A stretch of 44,987 bases of DNA from Candidatus Aminicenantota bacterium (GTDB taxonomy: Bacteria; Acidobacteriota; Aminicenantia; Aminicenantales; UBA8522). The stretch spans positions 1-44,987 of the forward strand of contig JAFNEO010000035.1 of NCBI GenBank assembly GCA_017886205.1, in the 5' to 3' direction. This document shows positions 32,391-40,959 of this stretch, in pieces. The translations under genes were made by a program, and so were the position numbers. How positions within the stretch are numbered: position 1 is the first letter of the stretch; each line of letters opens with the position of its first letter. The notes beneath the pieces are model-generated. The model saw nothing but the letters and a program-made list of their open reading frames with translations, was not told where the DNA came from and searched no databases.

Positions 32391-32552
32391 TCAGGCCAGC
32401 TTCTGGAAAAACTCCTTGCCTACGCCACACTGAGGACAAACCCAGTCCTCGGGAAGGTCTTCGAAGGGAGTCCCGGGCGCGACGCCGTTGTCAGGATCTC
32501 CTTTCTCGGGGTCGTAGATGTAGCCACAGGCCTGGCATTCCCATTTCTCCAT
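32391..32552 (-). CDS. Rubredoxin
   Basis: 53 residues: [20 protein letters not shown] and so on to [19 protein letters not shown]. Both iron-binding loops (CQACGY and CPQCGVGK) and the D-x-G-D-P and [12 protein letters not shown] segments are exactly as in classical rubredoxins, with four Cys for one iron. It lies 34 nt before the FAD oxidoreductase gene and 48 nt after the ferritin-like gene, forming an electron-transfer unit. Lower part of the gene: stop at 32391. Confidence 0.97.
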   Translation of the reverse strand: MEKWECQACGYIYDPEKGDPDNGVAPGTPFEDLPEDWVCPQCGVGKEFFQKLA

Positions 32553-32600
32553 GACGCGTCTCCTTGCTGGAATCAGATCACCGAATGCCTCGGGAGAGGA

Positions 32601-33053
32601 TCAATCCTCCCAGAGGACGTGCTTCTCATACTCGAGCTCAAGGCGCAGCTTGTGGGCCTTTTCCTGCTTGGCCAGGAACTCGAACAGCGCCTTCTGCTCC
32701 TTGGTCAGGGACTTCTTGGCGAGGTCGGAATAGAGGTCGACGGCCTTCTTTTCCTTTTTGGCCGCGAAGATCAAGAGGTCCTGAAAATTCATCTCCGGAG
32801 TGAGGGGCTCTTCCACAAGGTAGTCGCTGATCATCAGGTCCTTCACATCTTTGGTGGCCGAGGGTCGGACCTTGGCTTTGGTCAGACCTTGGAGGATCCT
32901 CTTGTGGTTCTTTTCCTCGTGCTGGAGGTCGGCCAGGAGTTTCTTCGCGGCCTCGTCCTTGGCGATCCGGCAAAGTTTTCCGTAGCTCTTGGCGGCTTCT
33001 TCTTCGCGCCGGATGGCGAACTCCATGACGCTCTTAAAGCTTCCGAATTTCAT
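32601..33053 (-). CDS. Ferritin-like (rubrerythrin-superfamily) diiron protein
   Basis: 150 residues: MKFGSFKSVMEFAIRREEEA.. with ligand pairs AIRREEEAAKSYGKL plus QHEEKNHKRIL (ExxH), and AAKKEKKAVDLYSDL plus AKQEKAHKLRLE (ExxH). It lacks a C-terminal rubredoxin domain, but a free rubredoxin is the next gene. It is the first gene behind a consensus promoter, with GAGAGGAGG upstream of the ATG. Likely role: rubredoxin-dependent peroxide reduction (inference). Confidence 0.88.
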   Translation of the reverse strand: MKFGSFKSVMEFAIRREEEAAKSYGKLCRIAKDEAAKKLLADLQHEEKNHKRILQGLTKAKVRPSATKDVKDLMISDYLVEEPLTPEMNFQDLLIFAAKKEKKAVDLYSDLAKKSLTKEQKALFEFLAKQEKAHKLRLELEYEKHVLWED

Positions 33054-33125
33054 GACGCCATTCCTCCTCTCAGAATATCCGGTTCGATTCGAGTTTTCGG
33101 AGCCTAGCTCTGGTTGACACCTTGA

Positions 33126-33153
33126 ATTATAATGATCGCACTGATTCTGTCAA
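33126..33153 (-). promoter_or_regulatory. Consensus promoter of the ferritin-like/rubredoxin/reductase operon
   Basis: On the minus strand: TTGACA (33153-33148), 16-nt spacer, TATAAT (33131-33126). Both hexamers are perfect. The -35 overlaps the last codons of the degT gene. The transcript would start near 33119, leaving about 65 nt of leader before the ferritin-like ATG. I saw no convincing PerR or Fur operator. Confidence 0.8.
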
Positions 33154-34361
33154 ACACAATCAAGGTCCATCCCGGAATCGCGGCAGGCGCCCCGGAACCG
33201 GGCGGCCGTTTGGCGGATCTCCTCGGGCGAAGAGTCGATGTTGATCCCGAAGGCCGCACCCAGGCCGGCATCGACGACACCGACACTGAGGTTAATCGCC
33301 CGGCTCAGGATGCTGTCGGTCCGCGGGTAGGCGCCCTTCCCGTGGGGCAGGTTTCTCTCCCGCAGATAACGGTTGAAATGCTCCATGTTGGAATAGACAT
33401 GCCAGCCGCTGTGGTCGACGGTTGTCGTCCCCAGTCTTCGGCTCACCCGGTCCGCCTTTTCCGGGTTATCAAAAATGACTGTGCAGAGCGTCGCGCACTC
33501 CCCTTCCGGGTCGTTGAGGGTGCGGAACTTCATCCCCGTGATGGCGCCGATCGATTCCTTGAACAATCTCTTCTTTCCCCGCAGGACGGCGATGATCCGG
33601 TCGAGCTTCCTAAGTTGAGCCAGGGCAACGGCTCCGGTCAGCTCGTTCATCCGGAAATTCATCCCCAGGATGCTCCGCCGGCCGACTTCGACGCCGGCCC
33701 GGAGGGGCGAATGGCCCTGGTCATGGAACCCGAAGGCGAGAGTGTAGAGATTCTCATCGTCGGTCACGACGACGCCGCCGTCGCCCGCGGTCACCGTCTT
33801 GAAGATGTTCAGGGAGAACGTGCCGACCTCTCCGCGGCTTCCCAGCTGCCGGCCTTTATAGGAAGCGCCGTTCGCCTGGCAGACGTCTTCGATCACCCGG
33901 AGGCCGTGCTTATCGGCAACCGCCATAATCCCATCCAGGTCGCACGGATTGCCCAGCATGTGCACGGGCATGATGGCCTTGGTCCTCGCGCCGATCCGGC
34001 GCTCGATGTCGGGCGGGTCAAGGCTCAGGCTTTCGTCGATCTCGGCAAGGACGGGGATGCCACCGGCAAAGATGACGGCGCTGTAGGTGGCGATAAAGGT
34101 GTAGGCCGGGACGATGACTTCATCTCCCTCGCCGATGCCCATTGCTTTGAGCGCACAAACGAGAGCTGCGGTGCCGGAGCTAGTGGCCAGCGCATACCGG
34201 ACGCCGCACTTGGCGGCGAATTCCTGCTCGAATGAATAGACCTTGTGCTTGAAGCCCGGGTCATCCAGATTCCCATAGCGAAAGAGATAGCCGGACGACA
34301 TGACCTCCAGGAGCTCCTGGACCTCTTCCTTTCCGATCCATTGACTTCCGGGTCCTGCCAT
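33150..34361 (-). CDS. DegT/DnrJ/EryC1/StrS-family PLP aminotransferase
   Basis: 403 residues. Fold type I PLP enzyme of the sugar aminotransferase family: FAAKCGVRYALATSSGTAAL near the N terminus, GDEVIVPAYTFIAT, VIEDVCQANGASYKGRQLGS with the PLP-ring Asp, and the Schiff-base Lys in FSLNIFKTVTAGDGGVV. NFRMNELTGAVALAQLRKLD is also typical. Members aminate keto-sugars for cell-surface glycans or antibiotics. Here it is downstream of a sodium symporter and a secreted glycosidase, so a role in sugar metabolism is plausible; the substrate is unknown. Confidence 0.9.
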   Translation of the reverse strand: MAGPGSQWIGKEEVQELLEVMSSGYLFRYGNLDDPGFKHKVYSFEQEFAAKCGVRYALATSSGTAALVCALKAMGIGEGDEVIVPAYTFIATYSAVIFAGGIPVLAEIDESLSLDPPDIERRIGARTKAIMPVHMLGNPCDLDGIMAVADKHGLRVIEDVCQANGASYKGRQLGSRGEVGTFSLNIFKTVTAGDGGVVVTDDENLYTLAFGFHDQGHSPLRAGVEVGRRSILGMNFRMNELTGAVALAQLRKLDRIIAVLRGKKRLFKESIGAITGMKFRTLNDPEGECATLCTVIFDNPEKADRVSRRLGTTTVDHSGWHVYSNMEHFNRYLRERNLPHGKGAYPRTDSILSRAINLSVGVVDAGLGAAFGINIDSSPEEIRQTAARFRGACRDSGMDLDCV

Positions 34362-34401
34362 GTTTCCTCCTTATCTCACTTCCCAGCCTCTGATCACATC
34401 T

Positions 34402-35979
34402 CTACCAGAAGATGACATAAATGATGATGAACAGGGCCGTAACGGTCCCAAACCAGAAGCTCACCCGCTTCCACCATGGATATCCGTTCTTTGTCTCTGC
34501 CTCGGGAAGAGCGATGAGCCCGCGTCGCCACAGCATCGGCCGGATATTTTCGAGTTCCGGGGGTCGGGTGAGCAGGCTGATCGCTCCGATCAGCATGATC
34601 GAGATTAAAAAGATTATTCCTGAAAGGTTGAAGATGTTGATGCCGGAAAGGACCCTATAAAACTGCCGGAGGTAGACCAAGACAAGCATCGGGACGGCGA
34701 GGAGGAGCGCCGCTAGGGCCGCTCCCGCGGTCATTCGCTTCCAGAATATGGCCAGCAAGAAGGAGGCCATGACCGGGGCCAGCATCAGCGCCCAGGAGTC
34801 CTGGGCGTAGGCGAAGATCGAGCTGAACTTGCCGACCATGGGCGCCCAGAGCGCCCCGAAAACGAGAAGCAGCGATCCCGTCCATTGGGCGAACCTGACG
34901 AGGCTCCGCTCCGCGGCGGCCTTGCGGACGAGCCCCTTGTAGATATCCAACGTGAGCAGGGTGGACGTAGAGTTGACCAGGGAATCGACGGTGGAGATGA
35001 TGGCCCCGAAGAGCACGGCGAAGATGAAACCTCGCAGCCCAACCGGGACGACACGGCCTATAAGAAAAGGATAAGCGCCGTCGGGGTGCTCCAGGCCGGG
35101 ATTCAGGGCCCGGGCAATCATCCCCGGCCAGGTGACGCCCAGACCGAGCGGGAGGGCCAGTGCGGCGGCCAGCACGATCCCCATTTTGCCGTGCCAGTGG
35201 GATTTTCCCGCCAGGCAGCGCTGGGTGATGTATTGATTGGTCGAATAATAGTAGCCGCTCAGAACAACGGCCACGGCAAGAATGCCGGTCCACGGCAGGT
35301 CGGGATGGGATGCGGGGAGCATGAGGTGAGCCCGGGTTCCCGTTCCGACTACGGCCTTGAAGCCACCGGGCACGGCGGCCAGGCCCAGGCCAAAAACCAG
35401 CAGCCCGCCGACGATGAGAAGGGCCCCGTTGAAGAGGTCCACCCAGGCGGCCGAACTGAGGCCCCCGAAGATGGTGTAGGACCCGGCAACGATCACTAGC
35501 AGCCAGATGGCCAGGCGGAGGTCCAGTCCGAATATTCTGTTGATCAGAAACCCGCCGGAGTAAAGGACCAGCGGCAAATTGATAACGAGATACTGGATCA
35601 TGCAGACGCAAGAAAAAACCGTCCCGGTGACCCGGCCGAACCGCCTCGTCAGGTACTCCGGGATCGTGAAGATCTTGTTTCTCAGGTAGACCGGCAGGAA
35701 AAACAGGAGCAGGAGGCCCTGGGCCGGCCAGACCAGCCACTCCCAGTTGGCCACGGCCAGGCCGTATTTGTATCCCCAGCCGACCTCGCCGATAAACTGC
35801 TCCGAGCTGATGCTGGCGGCGATCAAGGAGAATCCGATGACGTACCAGGGAAGGCCCCGGCCGGCCAGGAAGAAATCCGCGGTGCTTCGGCGGCCTTTCC
35901 TCCCGGACACGAACCCGATGAGCGCGACGGCGACGAGATAGACGACAAAGGTGGCCAGCTCGAATACGGTCAGGCCCAA
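34402..35979 (-). CDS. Sodium:solute symporter (SSS family)
   Basis: 525 residues, very hydrophobic, about 13-14 membrane segments. The start TVFELATFVVYLVAVALIGF is followed by STADFFLAGRGLPWYVIGFS and SLIAASISSEQFIGEVGWGY, the SSS signature region; FAVLFGAIISTVDSLVNS near the middle is the conserved Na+-site segment. Closest in style to sodium/glucose (SGLT) transporters. It starts one base after the stop of the deacetylase-GH3 gene, so it likely imports a sugar released by that enzyme. Confidence 0.94.
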   Translation of the reverse strand: MGLTVFELATFVVYLVAVALIGFVSGRKGRRSTADFFLAGRGLPWYVIGFSLIAASISSEQFIGEVGWGYKYGLAVANWEWLVWPAQGLLLLFFLPVYLRNKIFTIPEYLTRRFGRVTGTVFSCVCMIQYLVINLPLVLYSGGFLINRIFGLDLRLAIWLLVIVAGSYTIFGGLSSAAWVDLFNGALLIVGGLLVFGLGLAAVPGGFKAVVGTGTRAHLMLPASHPDLPWTGILAVAVVLSGYYYSTNQYITQRCLAGKSHWHGKMGIVLAAALALPLGLGVTWPGMIARALNPGLEHPDGAYPFLIGRVVPVGLRGFIFAVLFGAIISTVDSLVNSTSTLLTLDIYKGLVRKAAAERSLVRFAQWTGSLLLVFGALWAPMVGKFSSIFAYAQDSWALMLAPVMASFLLAIFWKRMTAGAALAALLLAVPMLVLVYLRQFYRVLSGINIFNLSGIIFLISIMLIGAISLLTRPPELENIRPMLWRRGLIALPEAETKNGYPWWKRVSFWFGTVTALFIIIYVIFW

Positions 35980-35980
35980 T

Positions 35981-38900
35981 TCAGCGCTCCGTCACCATGA
36001 ACCCGCCCTGGAGACGAATATCTTCGGATGAACTCCCGACATAGACCTTGAACTCGCCCGGCTCGACCACCCGATCCAGCCATCGATCATAGAGCGCCAG
36101 ATGCTCGGGGCTCAGGACCAACCGGACGGTCTTCATCTGGCCGGGCTCGAGCCCGACCTTGGCAAATCCCTTGAGCTCTTTGATGGGCGTTGAGACGGAG
36201 CTGATGACATCTTGAACATAAAGCTGGACGACCTCTTCGCCGAAGCGGTCTCCCGTGTTCTCGACGTCGACGCTGACCTCGACCGAGCCGGCCGGCCCGA
36301 TCGTCTGGCTGCTCAGCCTGAGGTTGCGGTACTCAAAGGTGGTATAGCTCAGGCCGTGCCCGAAGGGGTAAAGCGGCGCCGGATCGAGGTCGGCATAGGG
36401 ATGTCCCCAGCCTTCCTTGAGCCAATAGGCCTTGGACTTTTTCGCATTATAGTAAACCGGGAGCTGGCCAGCATGGCGCGGGACGGTCACCGGCAGCTTG
36501 CCGCTCGGGTTTCGATCCCCGAACAAGACCTCCGCCACTGCCCGGCCGCCTTTTTCGCCGCTGATCCAGGCTTCGATGACGGCGGGCACGCGCTCGGCGA
36601 CGAACCTCGCGGCCAGCGGCCGGCCATTGATCAGGACGACGACGGTCGGTGTTCTAGTCTCCACCACCGCCCGGATGAGATCATCCTGAAGGCCCGTCAG
36701 CTCGAGCGTCGCGACATCATACCCTTCGCCGCTCGTCCCCTTCCCCCCTTCCGACTGCCACTCATTTTCGCCGACGACGACAACCGCAACCTCTGCGGCC
36801 GCCGCCGCCTGCCGGGCTTTCCCGATCTCGTCTACCTCCGTGCCGACGACGTCGCAGCCCTTGACATAATGGACCTGAGTCTGGGGAGAGACAACGGCCT
36901 TGACGCCATCCAGGATGGTCTCGATGTCCTGCAAAACCTTCGCGGCCACATAATCACCGAGTTGGTTCCGGGGATGGTCGGCGTTCGGCCCGATGACGGC
37001 GATGGACTTGACGTCTTTTCGGAGAGGCAGCAGGCGATTCTCGTTCTTGAGGAGGACGATCCCCTGTCGAGCGGCTTCGAGGGCCAGGTCTTGATGCTCT
37101 TGGGAATGGACGATCTTTTCCGCCCGAGCCGGGTCGACCAAGGCGTTTTCGAACAGGCCGAGCTTGGACTTCTGACGAAGGATCCGCCGCACCGCCCGGT
37201 CGATAAGGTCCATCGGAATCGTCCCTTCCTTGACCGACTCGATCAGCTCCTTCATATATCCCGGTTCGTAGGAGATTCCGACATCAACTCCCGCCCGGAT
37301 GGCCAGCTGTCCGGCCTCTTTTTGGGTTGGAGCCAGCCCTTCGTAGACCAGCGTCCCGATACCGCCGCCCTCGGAGAGCACGAGGCCCTGGAACCCCAAT
37401 TCCCCGCGCAAAATTCCGGTCAGGATCTTCTCCGAAGCATGAGCGGGGATTCCGTCAATGGCCGGGTAGGTCGCCATCACGCCCAGCGCGCCTCCTGTCT
37501 TGATCCCGGCCTCCCATGGCGGGAGAAAGATGCTCCTGAGGATGCGCTCGGAGACCTCCATGGCGCCCCGCTCCAGCCCGCTCGCCGGCTGGCTCTGTCC
37601 GGGGTAATGGCAGAGGCCGGCCACGGTCTTATCGGGAGCAGAGATATCATCCCCCTGAACCGCCCGGACAATGGCCTCGGCGAAGCGGGCGCACATATAC
37701 GGGTCTTCGCTGTAGGCTTCCTGGTTGCGGCCGAGCCTCGGGTCGCGGATGGGCTCGACCACGAGGGTGAAGATCTGATGGACGCCGATCGCCCGGGCCT
37801 CCTCCGCGGCCGCCGCATAAATCCTCGAGACCAGGTCCAAGTTCCAGGTGCTGCCCAGGGCTGGGCCTTCCGGGAAAATGGTCGCACCCGAGCACATCAG
37901 GCCGTGAGTGCCTTCCTCAGTGATGAGAAGCGGAATTCTCAGACGCGTCCTCTTGAGGGCGATGAGCTGGAGTTCGTTCAAGAATTCGGCCTGCTGGCGC
38001 GCGCCTTCATGGAGGATGGTGTTGGGCAGGGTGAAGAAGCCGCCGCCGGGGCCGAAATTCTCGATGTAGCTCCCTTGGGCGAATTGGCGGCAGGCCGCCA
38101 TCTTCTCAGGGATGGATTCTCCTAATGCTCCCTCGTAAACGCAGGGCATGTTCATCTGCCCGACCTTCTCCTCAAGGGTCATACGGTTGATGAGGCCATC
38201 GATGCGCTTTTCAAGGGCCTGAGCCGGCTCAGGAGCAAAGGTAGGCCCCGATTTTGTCGTCGGCTCGGATCCGCCGGAGACCGCCGGCCGCGACCTCAGG
38301 ACGTGGTCACCGATGTTGGCGACCGTATCGATCCACAGGCCGTTCTTCGGGTCCTGAGCATAGCGGCATAATTCTTCGACGGTCGTCGACAGGGTCGTTT
38401 GGAACCCTCCGCGGCCGATCTCGTGTCCGGTCAGGATGAGCCAGCGCCCTTCCGCAGCGGCTTTATCGACGAGCGGCCTGATCTGGTCAAAGCTCTTGCC
38501 GTCGGACTCGGAGGAGAGGAGCTGCGACAGGTCGCAGAACGCCGGGTCGTTCGCGTCTTCGCTGAGCCACTTCCGCCCGGCCAGAAACCGTTCGGCGACA
38601 AGCGGCACAAAACTGGCCGCGTTCCGGCCGCGGCCGACATAAGTTTGCCCGCACGGATAGGCAAAAGTCCGCGGCCTCACACCCAGCAGACGGAAAATAG
38701 CGGCGCCGGCGTCGTCAATCTCCTCGGCCATGCGGCCGAGGGTCATGTCCTCCAGGGCGCGCTCCCTAAACGCGGCATAGTTCCCGGTACAAGGATGGGT
38801 CAGGGTATGGTTTCCGACTTCATGGCCGCTAGCCAAGGCCTTTTTCCAGCCCTCGAGGCGCTGCTCGATGTTGTCTGGGGAAACGTAAAAGGTCGCTCTG

Positions 38901-39118
38901 ACGCCGTATTTTTCGAAGATCGGGAGGCCATTATCGACCTGGCTCGGGCGGGCGTCGTCGAAGGTCAGGCTGACAGCCGCTCGCTTTCCCTGGGGCCATT
39001 GAAACCGTACAGAATGACCCGCCTCTTTCTTGGGGCTATCAAACTGGGTTGCCTTTGCGCCGGCCAAAAGAAGCAAGGAACATGCTCCTACGATTGCCAA
39101 GAAACCGCGGTTCTTCAT
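35981..39118 (-). CDS. Secreted polysaccharide deacetylase-GH3 glycoside hydrolase fusion
   Basis: 1045 residues. Signal peptide (1-23), then a NodB/CE4 polysaccharide deacetylase domain (about 38-285) with AVSLTFDDARPS (metal Asp), GHEVGNHTLTHPC (H104, H108) and LTGHEIGRGG, so that part looks active. From about 305 follows a GH3 protein: N-terminal barrel (MTLEEKVGQMN), C-terminal alpha/beta domain (GIVLLKNENRLLPL; AVIGPNADHPRNQLGDY) and a fibronectin-like end (FGHGLSYTTFEY; GEEVVQLYV). The GH3 KHF-type motif reads LCHYPGQSQP and the nucleophile site, normally SDW-like, reads VLSEGGGIGT with Glu for Asp. It heads an operon with the symporter. Confidence 0.92.
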   Translation of the reverse strand: MKNRGFLAIVGACSLLLLAGAKATQFDSPKKEAGHSVRFQWPQGKRAAVSLTFDDARPSQVDNGLPIFEKYGVRATFYVSPDNIEQRLEGWKKALASGHEVGNHTLTHPCTGNYAAFRERALEDMTLGRMAEEIDDAGAAIFRLLGVRPRTFAYPCGQTYVGRGRNAASFVPLVAERFLAGRKWLSEDANDPAFCDLSQLLSSESDGKSFDQIRPLVDKAAAEGRWLILTGHEIGRGGFQTTLSTTVEELCRYAQDPKNGLWIDTVANIGDHVLRSRPAVSGGSEPTTKSGPTFAPEPAQALEKRIDGLINRMTLEEKVGQMNMPCVYEGALGESIPEKMAACRQFAQGSYIENFGPGGGFFTLPNTILHEGARQQAEFLNELQLIALKRTRLRIPLLITEEGTHGLMCSGATIFPEGPALGSTWNLDLVSRIYAAAAEEARAIGVHQIFTLVVEPIRDPRLGRNQEAYSEDPYMCARFAEAIVRAVQGDDISAPDKTVAGLCHYPGQSQPASGLERGAMEVSERILRSIFLPPWEAGIKTGGALGVMATYPAIDGIPAHASEKILTGILRGELGFQGLVLSEGGGIGTLVYEGLAPTQKEAGQLAIRAGVDVGISYEPGYMKELIESVKEGTIPMDLIDRAVRRILRQKSKLGLFENALVDPARAEKIVHSQEHQDLALEAARQGIVLLKNENRLLPLRKDVKSIAVIGPNADHPRNQLGDYVAAKVLQDIETILDGVKAVVSPQTQVHYVKGCDVVGTEVDEIGKARQAAAAAEVAVVVVGENEWQSEGGKGTSGEGYDVATLELTGLQDDLIRAVVETRTPTVVVLINGRPLAARFVAERVPAVIEAWISGEKGGRAVAEVLFGDRNPSGKLPVTVPRHAGQLPVYYNAKKSKAYWLKEGWGHPYADLDPAPLYPFGHGLSYTTFEYRNLRLSSQTIGPAGSVEVSVDVENTGDRFGEEVVQLYVQDVISSVSTPIKELKGFAKVGLEPGQMKTVRLVLSPEHLALYDRWLDRVVEPGEFKVYVGSSSEDIRLQGGFMVTER

Positions 39119-39165
39119 TGTTCGCTCCCCGTCCGGCCGTTCATCGGGCTTTTCGAATCGCCATC

Positions 39166-39194
39166 ATTATTCTCTGCCCTTCCGCAATGGTCAA
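39166..39194 (-). promoter_or_regulatory. Promoter of the deacetylase-GH3 operon
   Basis: On the minus strand: TTGACC (39194-39189), 17-nt spacer, AATAAT (39171-39166). The transcript would start about 40 nt before the ATG at 39118. No operator-like inverted repeat is obvious. Confidence 0.6.
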
Positions 39195-39207
39195 GCAGCA
39201 AAATCCA

Positions 39208-39229
39208 TAAAAAAAGGGGCCCCCGTCAG
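39208..39229 (-). terminator. Possible terminator after mutM
   Basis: On the minus strand the sequence after the mutM stop reads ACGGGGGCCCC followed by a run of seven T. The stem is short and has little loop, so termination is uncertain, but the position between mutM and the next promoter fits. Confidence 0.35.
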
Positions 39230-39235
39230 GCTGGT

Positions 39236-40057
39236 TCAGCGGCGCTGGCAGCGGGGACAGAGGTGGGTGCCCCTCCCGGAGAGGCGGATGCGCTTGATCA
39301 CCGCGCCACAGCGTGGACAGGGCTCCCCTTCCCGGCCGTACACCTGGAGGCGGTTCTGGAACAGGCCTTCGAGCCCTTCGGCATCCCGGTAGTCACGGAC
39401 GGTTGTTCCCTTGAAGGCGATCGCCTCGTTGAGGACTGTGCCAACGGCCGACCAAAGCCTTTCCAAACGCCGGTGGCCGAGACGGGAGACCTCGGCCCTG
39501 GGGTGGAGGCCGGCCTTGAAGAGGATCTCGTCGGCGTAGATGTTCCCGACTCCGGCGATCACCCGCTGGTTGAGGAGCAGGCTCTTCAGCCGGCCGCGGC
39601 GGCCCCGGAATCGATCGAGGAAAGACGAAAGATCGAGGGTCAGCGGCTCGGGACCGAGTGAGCTGAGTTCCTTCGACCCCTCTGCGTCGGCCGTCCGCAC
39701 CCCCAGGATGAACCCGAATTTCCGGACGTCCCGGAAGCGGAGCTCTTCGTCACTGGCCCGGAAGGTGATGGCGAAATGGGTGTGTTTATCCCAAGCTTCG
39801 GCGTTCGGGCAGAACAGAAGCTGTCCGGTCATCTTGAGGTGGACGATCACCGTGAGCCCGCCGGAAAAATCTACGAGGACCATCTTGCCGCGCCGGCGCA
39901 GGTTGATGACCTCCTGGCCGACGATCCTATTCAGGAAGGATGCCTCCCGGTTTCGGACGACAGGCCGGAACACGACCCGGACGGCTTCAACCTCGAGGCC
40001 GATGAGACGCCGGCGCAGGCAGCGGACAATTGTCTCAACCTCCGGGAGCTCCGGCAT
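39236..40057 (-). CDS. mutM: Formamidopyrimidine-DNA glycosylase
   Basis: 273 residues. Removes 8-oxoguanine and formamidopyrimidines. The mature N terminus PELPEVETIVRCL carries the catalytic Pro and Glu; the helix-two-turn-helix SLLLNQRVIAGVGNIYADEIL and the C-terminal zinc finger (CPRCGAVIKRIRLSGRGTHLCPRCQ) are intact. Together with nth and polX it gives this window three oxidative base-excision repair genes. It stands alone, with a possible terminator downstream. Confidence 0.97.
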   Translation of the reverse strand: MPELPEVETIVRCLRRRLIGLEVEAVRVVFRPVVRNREASFLNRIVGQEVINLRRRGKMVLVDFSGGLTVIVHLKMTGQLLFCPNAEAWDKHTHFAITFRASDEELRFRDVRKFGFILGVRTADAEGSKELSSLGPEPLTLDLSSFLDRFRGRRGRLKSLLLNQRVIAGVGNIYADEILFKAGLHPRAEVSRLGHRRLERLWSAVGTVLNEAIAFKGTTVRDYRDAEGLEGLFQNRLQVYGREGEPCPRCGAVIKRIRLSGRGTHLCPRCQRR

Positions 40058-40182
40058 GACGCCATTCTACCCCATCAGCCAGCTCTCTCTCAATGCGCTA
40101 CTATCCTCATGGGCCGCGATAATATGAAATGGGTGGCGCGGCGCCAGTCCCCGCAACGCCCGGAATTTCCGTAGACTCTTTT

Positions 40183-40260
40183 GAGACTCCTTCCTATGGG
40201 TATTTATCTCCCCTTCACCTCTTAGAGAAATAAAAGGGGCCTCCATAAGGTAAGAGTCTC
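40183..40260. repeat. Long imperfect palindrome in a gene-free stretch
   Basis: The 40058-40371 gap holds no gene. Within it, GAGACTCCTTCCTATGG (from 40183) can pair with CCATAAGGTAAGAGTCTC (to 40260), and inside that CCCCTT pairs with AAGGGG and CTCT with AGAG. The whole 78 nt can fold into one long stem with small bulges. It lies between the mutM start and the promoter at 40327. It could be a repeat element, a structured RNA or a degenerate mobile element; I cannot tell which. Confidence 0.55.
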
Positions 40261-40326
40261 CGGAATGGTCGACGGACGGGGACGCGCCGTAATAGGCCCC
40301 ATTTCAGATTGTCTCCAACATCCCTC

Positions 40327-40355
40327 TTGAATTAGCTGGCCGTTTCCTTTATATT
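40327..40355 (+). promoter_or_regulatory. Promoter of the small membrane-protein pair
   Basis: TTGAAT (40327-40332), 17-nt spacer, TATATT (40350-40355). The leader would be about 10 nt, with AAAGG before the ATG at 40372, so the transcript is short-leadered. Confidence 0.6.
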
Positions 40356-40371
40356 CTGAAGCTCAAAGGCC

Positions 40372-40734
40372 ATGAAAGCGATCCTCTGTCTCCTTGCCGG
40401 CTGGCTCGTCCCGGGCCTGGGCCACGTTCTGCAGAAGAAATTCTGGCGCGGAGCCATCTTCTTTGTTTCGATCGGTGCTCTGACGGCCATCGGTCTATCC
40501 ATGGGTGGGCGGGTCTATCCCTTCCAGACGGAGAACCCGCTGACCATCCTGGCTTTCTTCGCCGACCTCGGCAACTTCGTCGTCTACGCTCTGGCCCGGA
40601 TCCTAGCCTTCGGCCAAGGCTCATTGGAGCGCGTCACTTTCGAGTTCGGGACAGCCTATATCGCCGGCGCCGGGCTGCTGAATTACCTCATCGCCATCGA
40701 TGCCTACGATATCGCCAAAGGGAAGAAGAAATGA
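40372..40734 (+). CDS. Small membrane protein, DUF6677-like
   Basis: 120 residues. The start MKAILCLLAGWLVPGLGHVL is characteristic of the DUF6677/TM2-like group (W-x-x-PG-x-GH), followed by hydrophobic helices (IFFVSIGALTAIGLSMGG; ILAFFADLGNFVVYALARIL; IAGAGLLNYLIAIDAYDIA) and a basic tail KGKKK. Three to four membrane segments are likely. Function unknown. The stop overlaps the next ATG (ATGA). Confidence 0.75.
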   Translation: MKAILCLLAGWLVPGLGHVLQKKFWRGAIFFVSIGALTAIGLSMGGRVYPFQTENPLTILAFFADLGNFVVYALARILAFGQGSLERVTFEFGTAYIAGAGLLNYLIAIDAYDIAKGKKK

Positions 40735-40910
40735 TCTTCCGGAGCCATCTCCTCTCCATGATCGTCTACGCCTTCTTGGTCTCCGTCGTCCTCTCCCTCA
40801 TCCGCCGGGACGATCCCAAAAGCCGGCTCAAGTACGGGCTTTCGCTGTTCCTGATCATGGTCGTCAGCGCTCTGGCCTTCGGCTGGTTCATGTATCTTTT
40901 CGCCCGCTGA
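40731..40910 (+). CDS. Small two-helix membrane protein
   Basis: 59 residues: two hydrophobic segments (MIFRSHLLSMIVYAFLVSVV and LFLIMVVSALAFGWFMYLFA) around a charged turn RRDDPKSRLKYG. The ATG overlaps the stop of the DUF6677-like gene by 4 nt, which argues for translation. It ends about 90 nt before ftsE, which has its own promoter. I do not recognise the family. Confidence 0.7.
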   Translation: MIFRSHLLSMIVYAFLVSVVLSLIRRDDPKSRLKYGLSLFLIMVVSALAFGWFMYLFAR

Positions 40911-40959
40911 AGCCATCCCTCTTCTGGTCCCTCCGCTCCTAGGAATCCCCCATTTGATA

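Noticed and set aside
33119..33150. PerR-type operator near the consensus promoter
   Set aside because: One half (TTATAAT) matches because it overlaps the -10; the other half does not.
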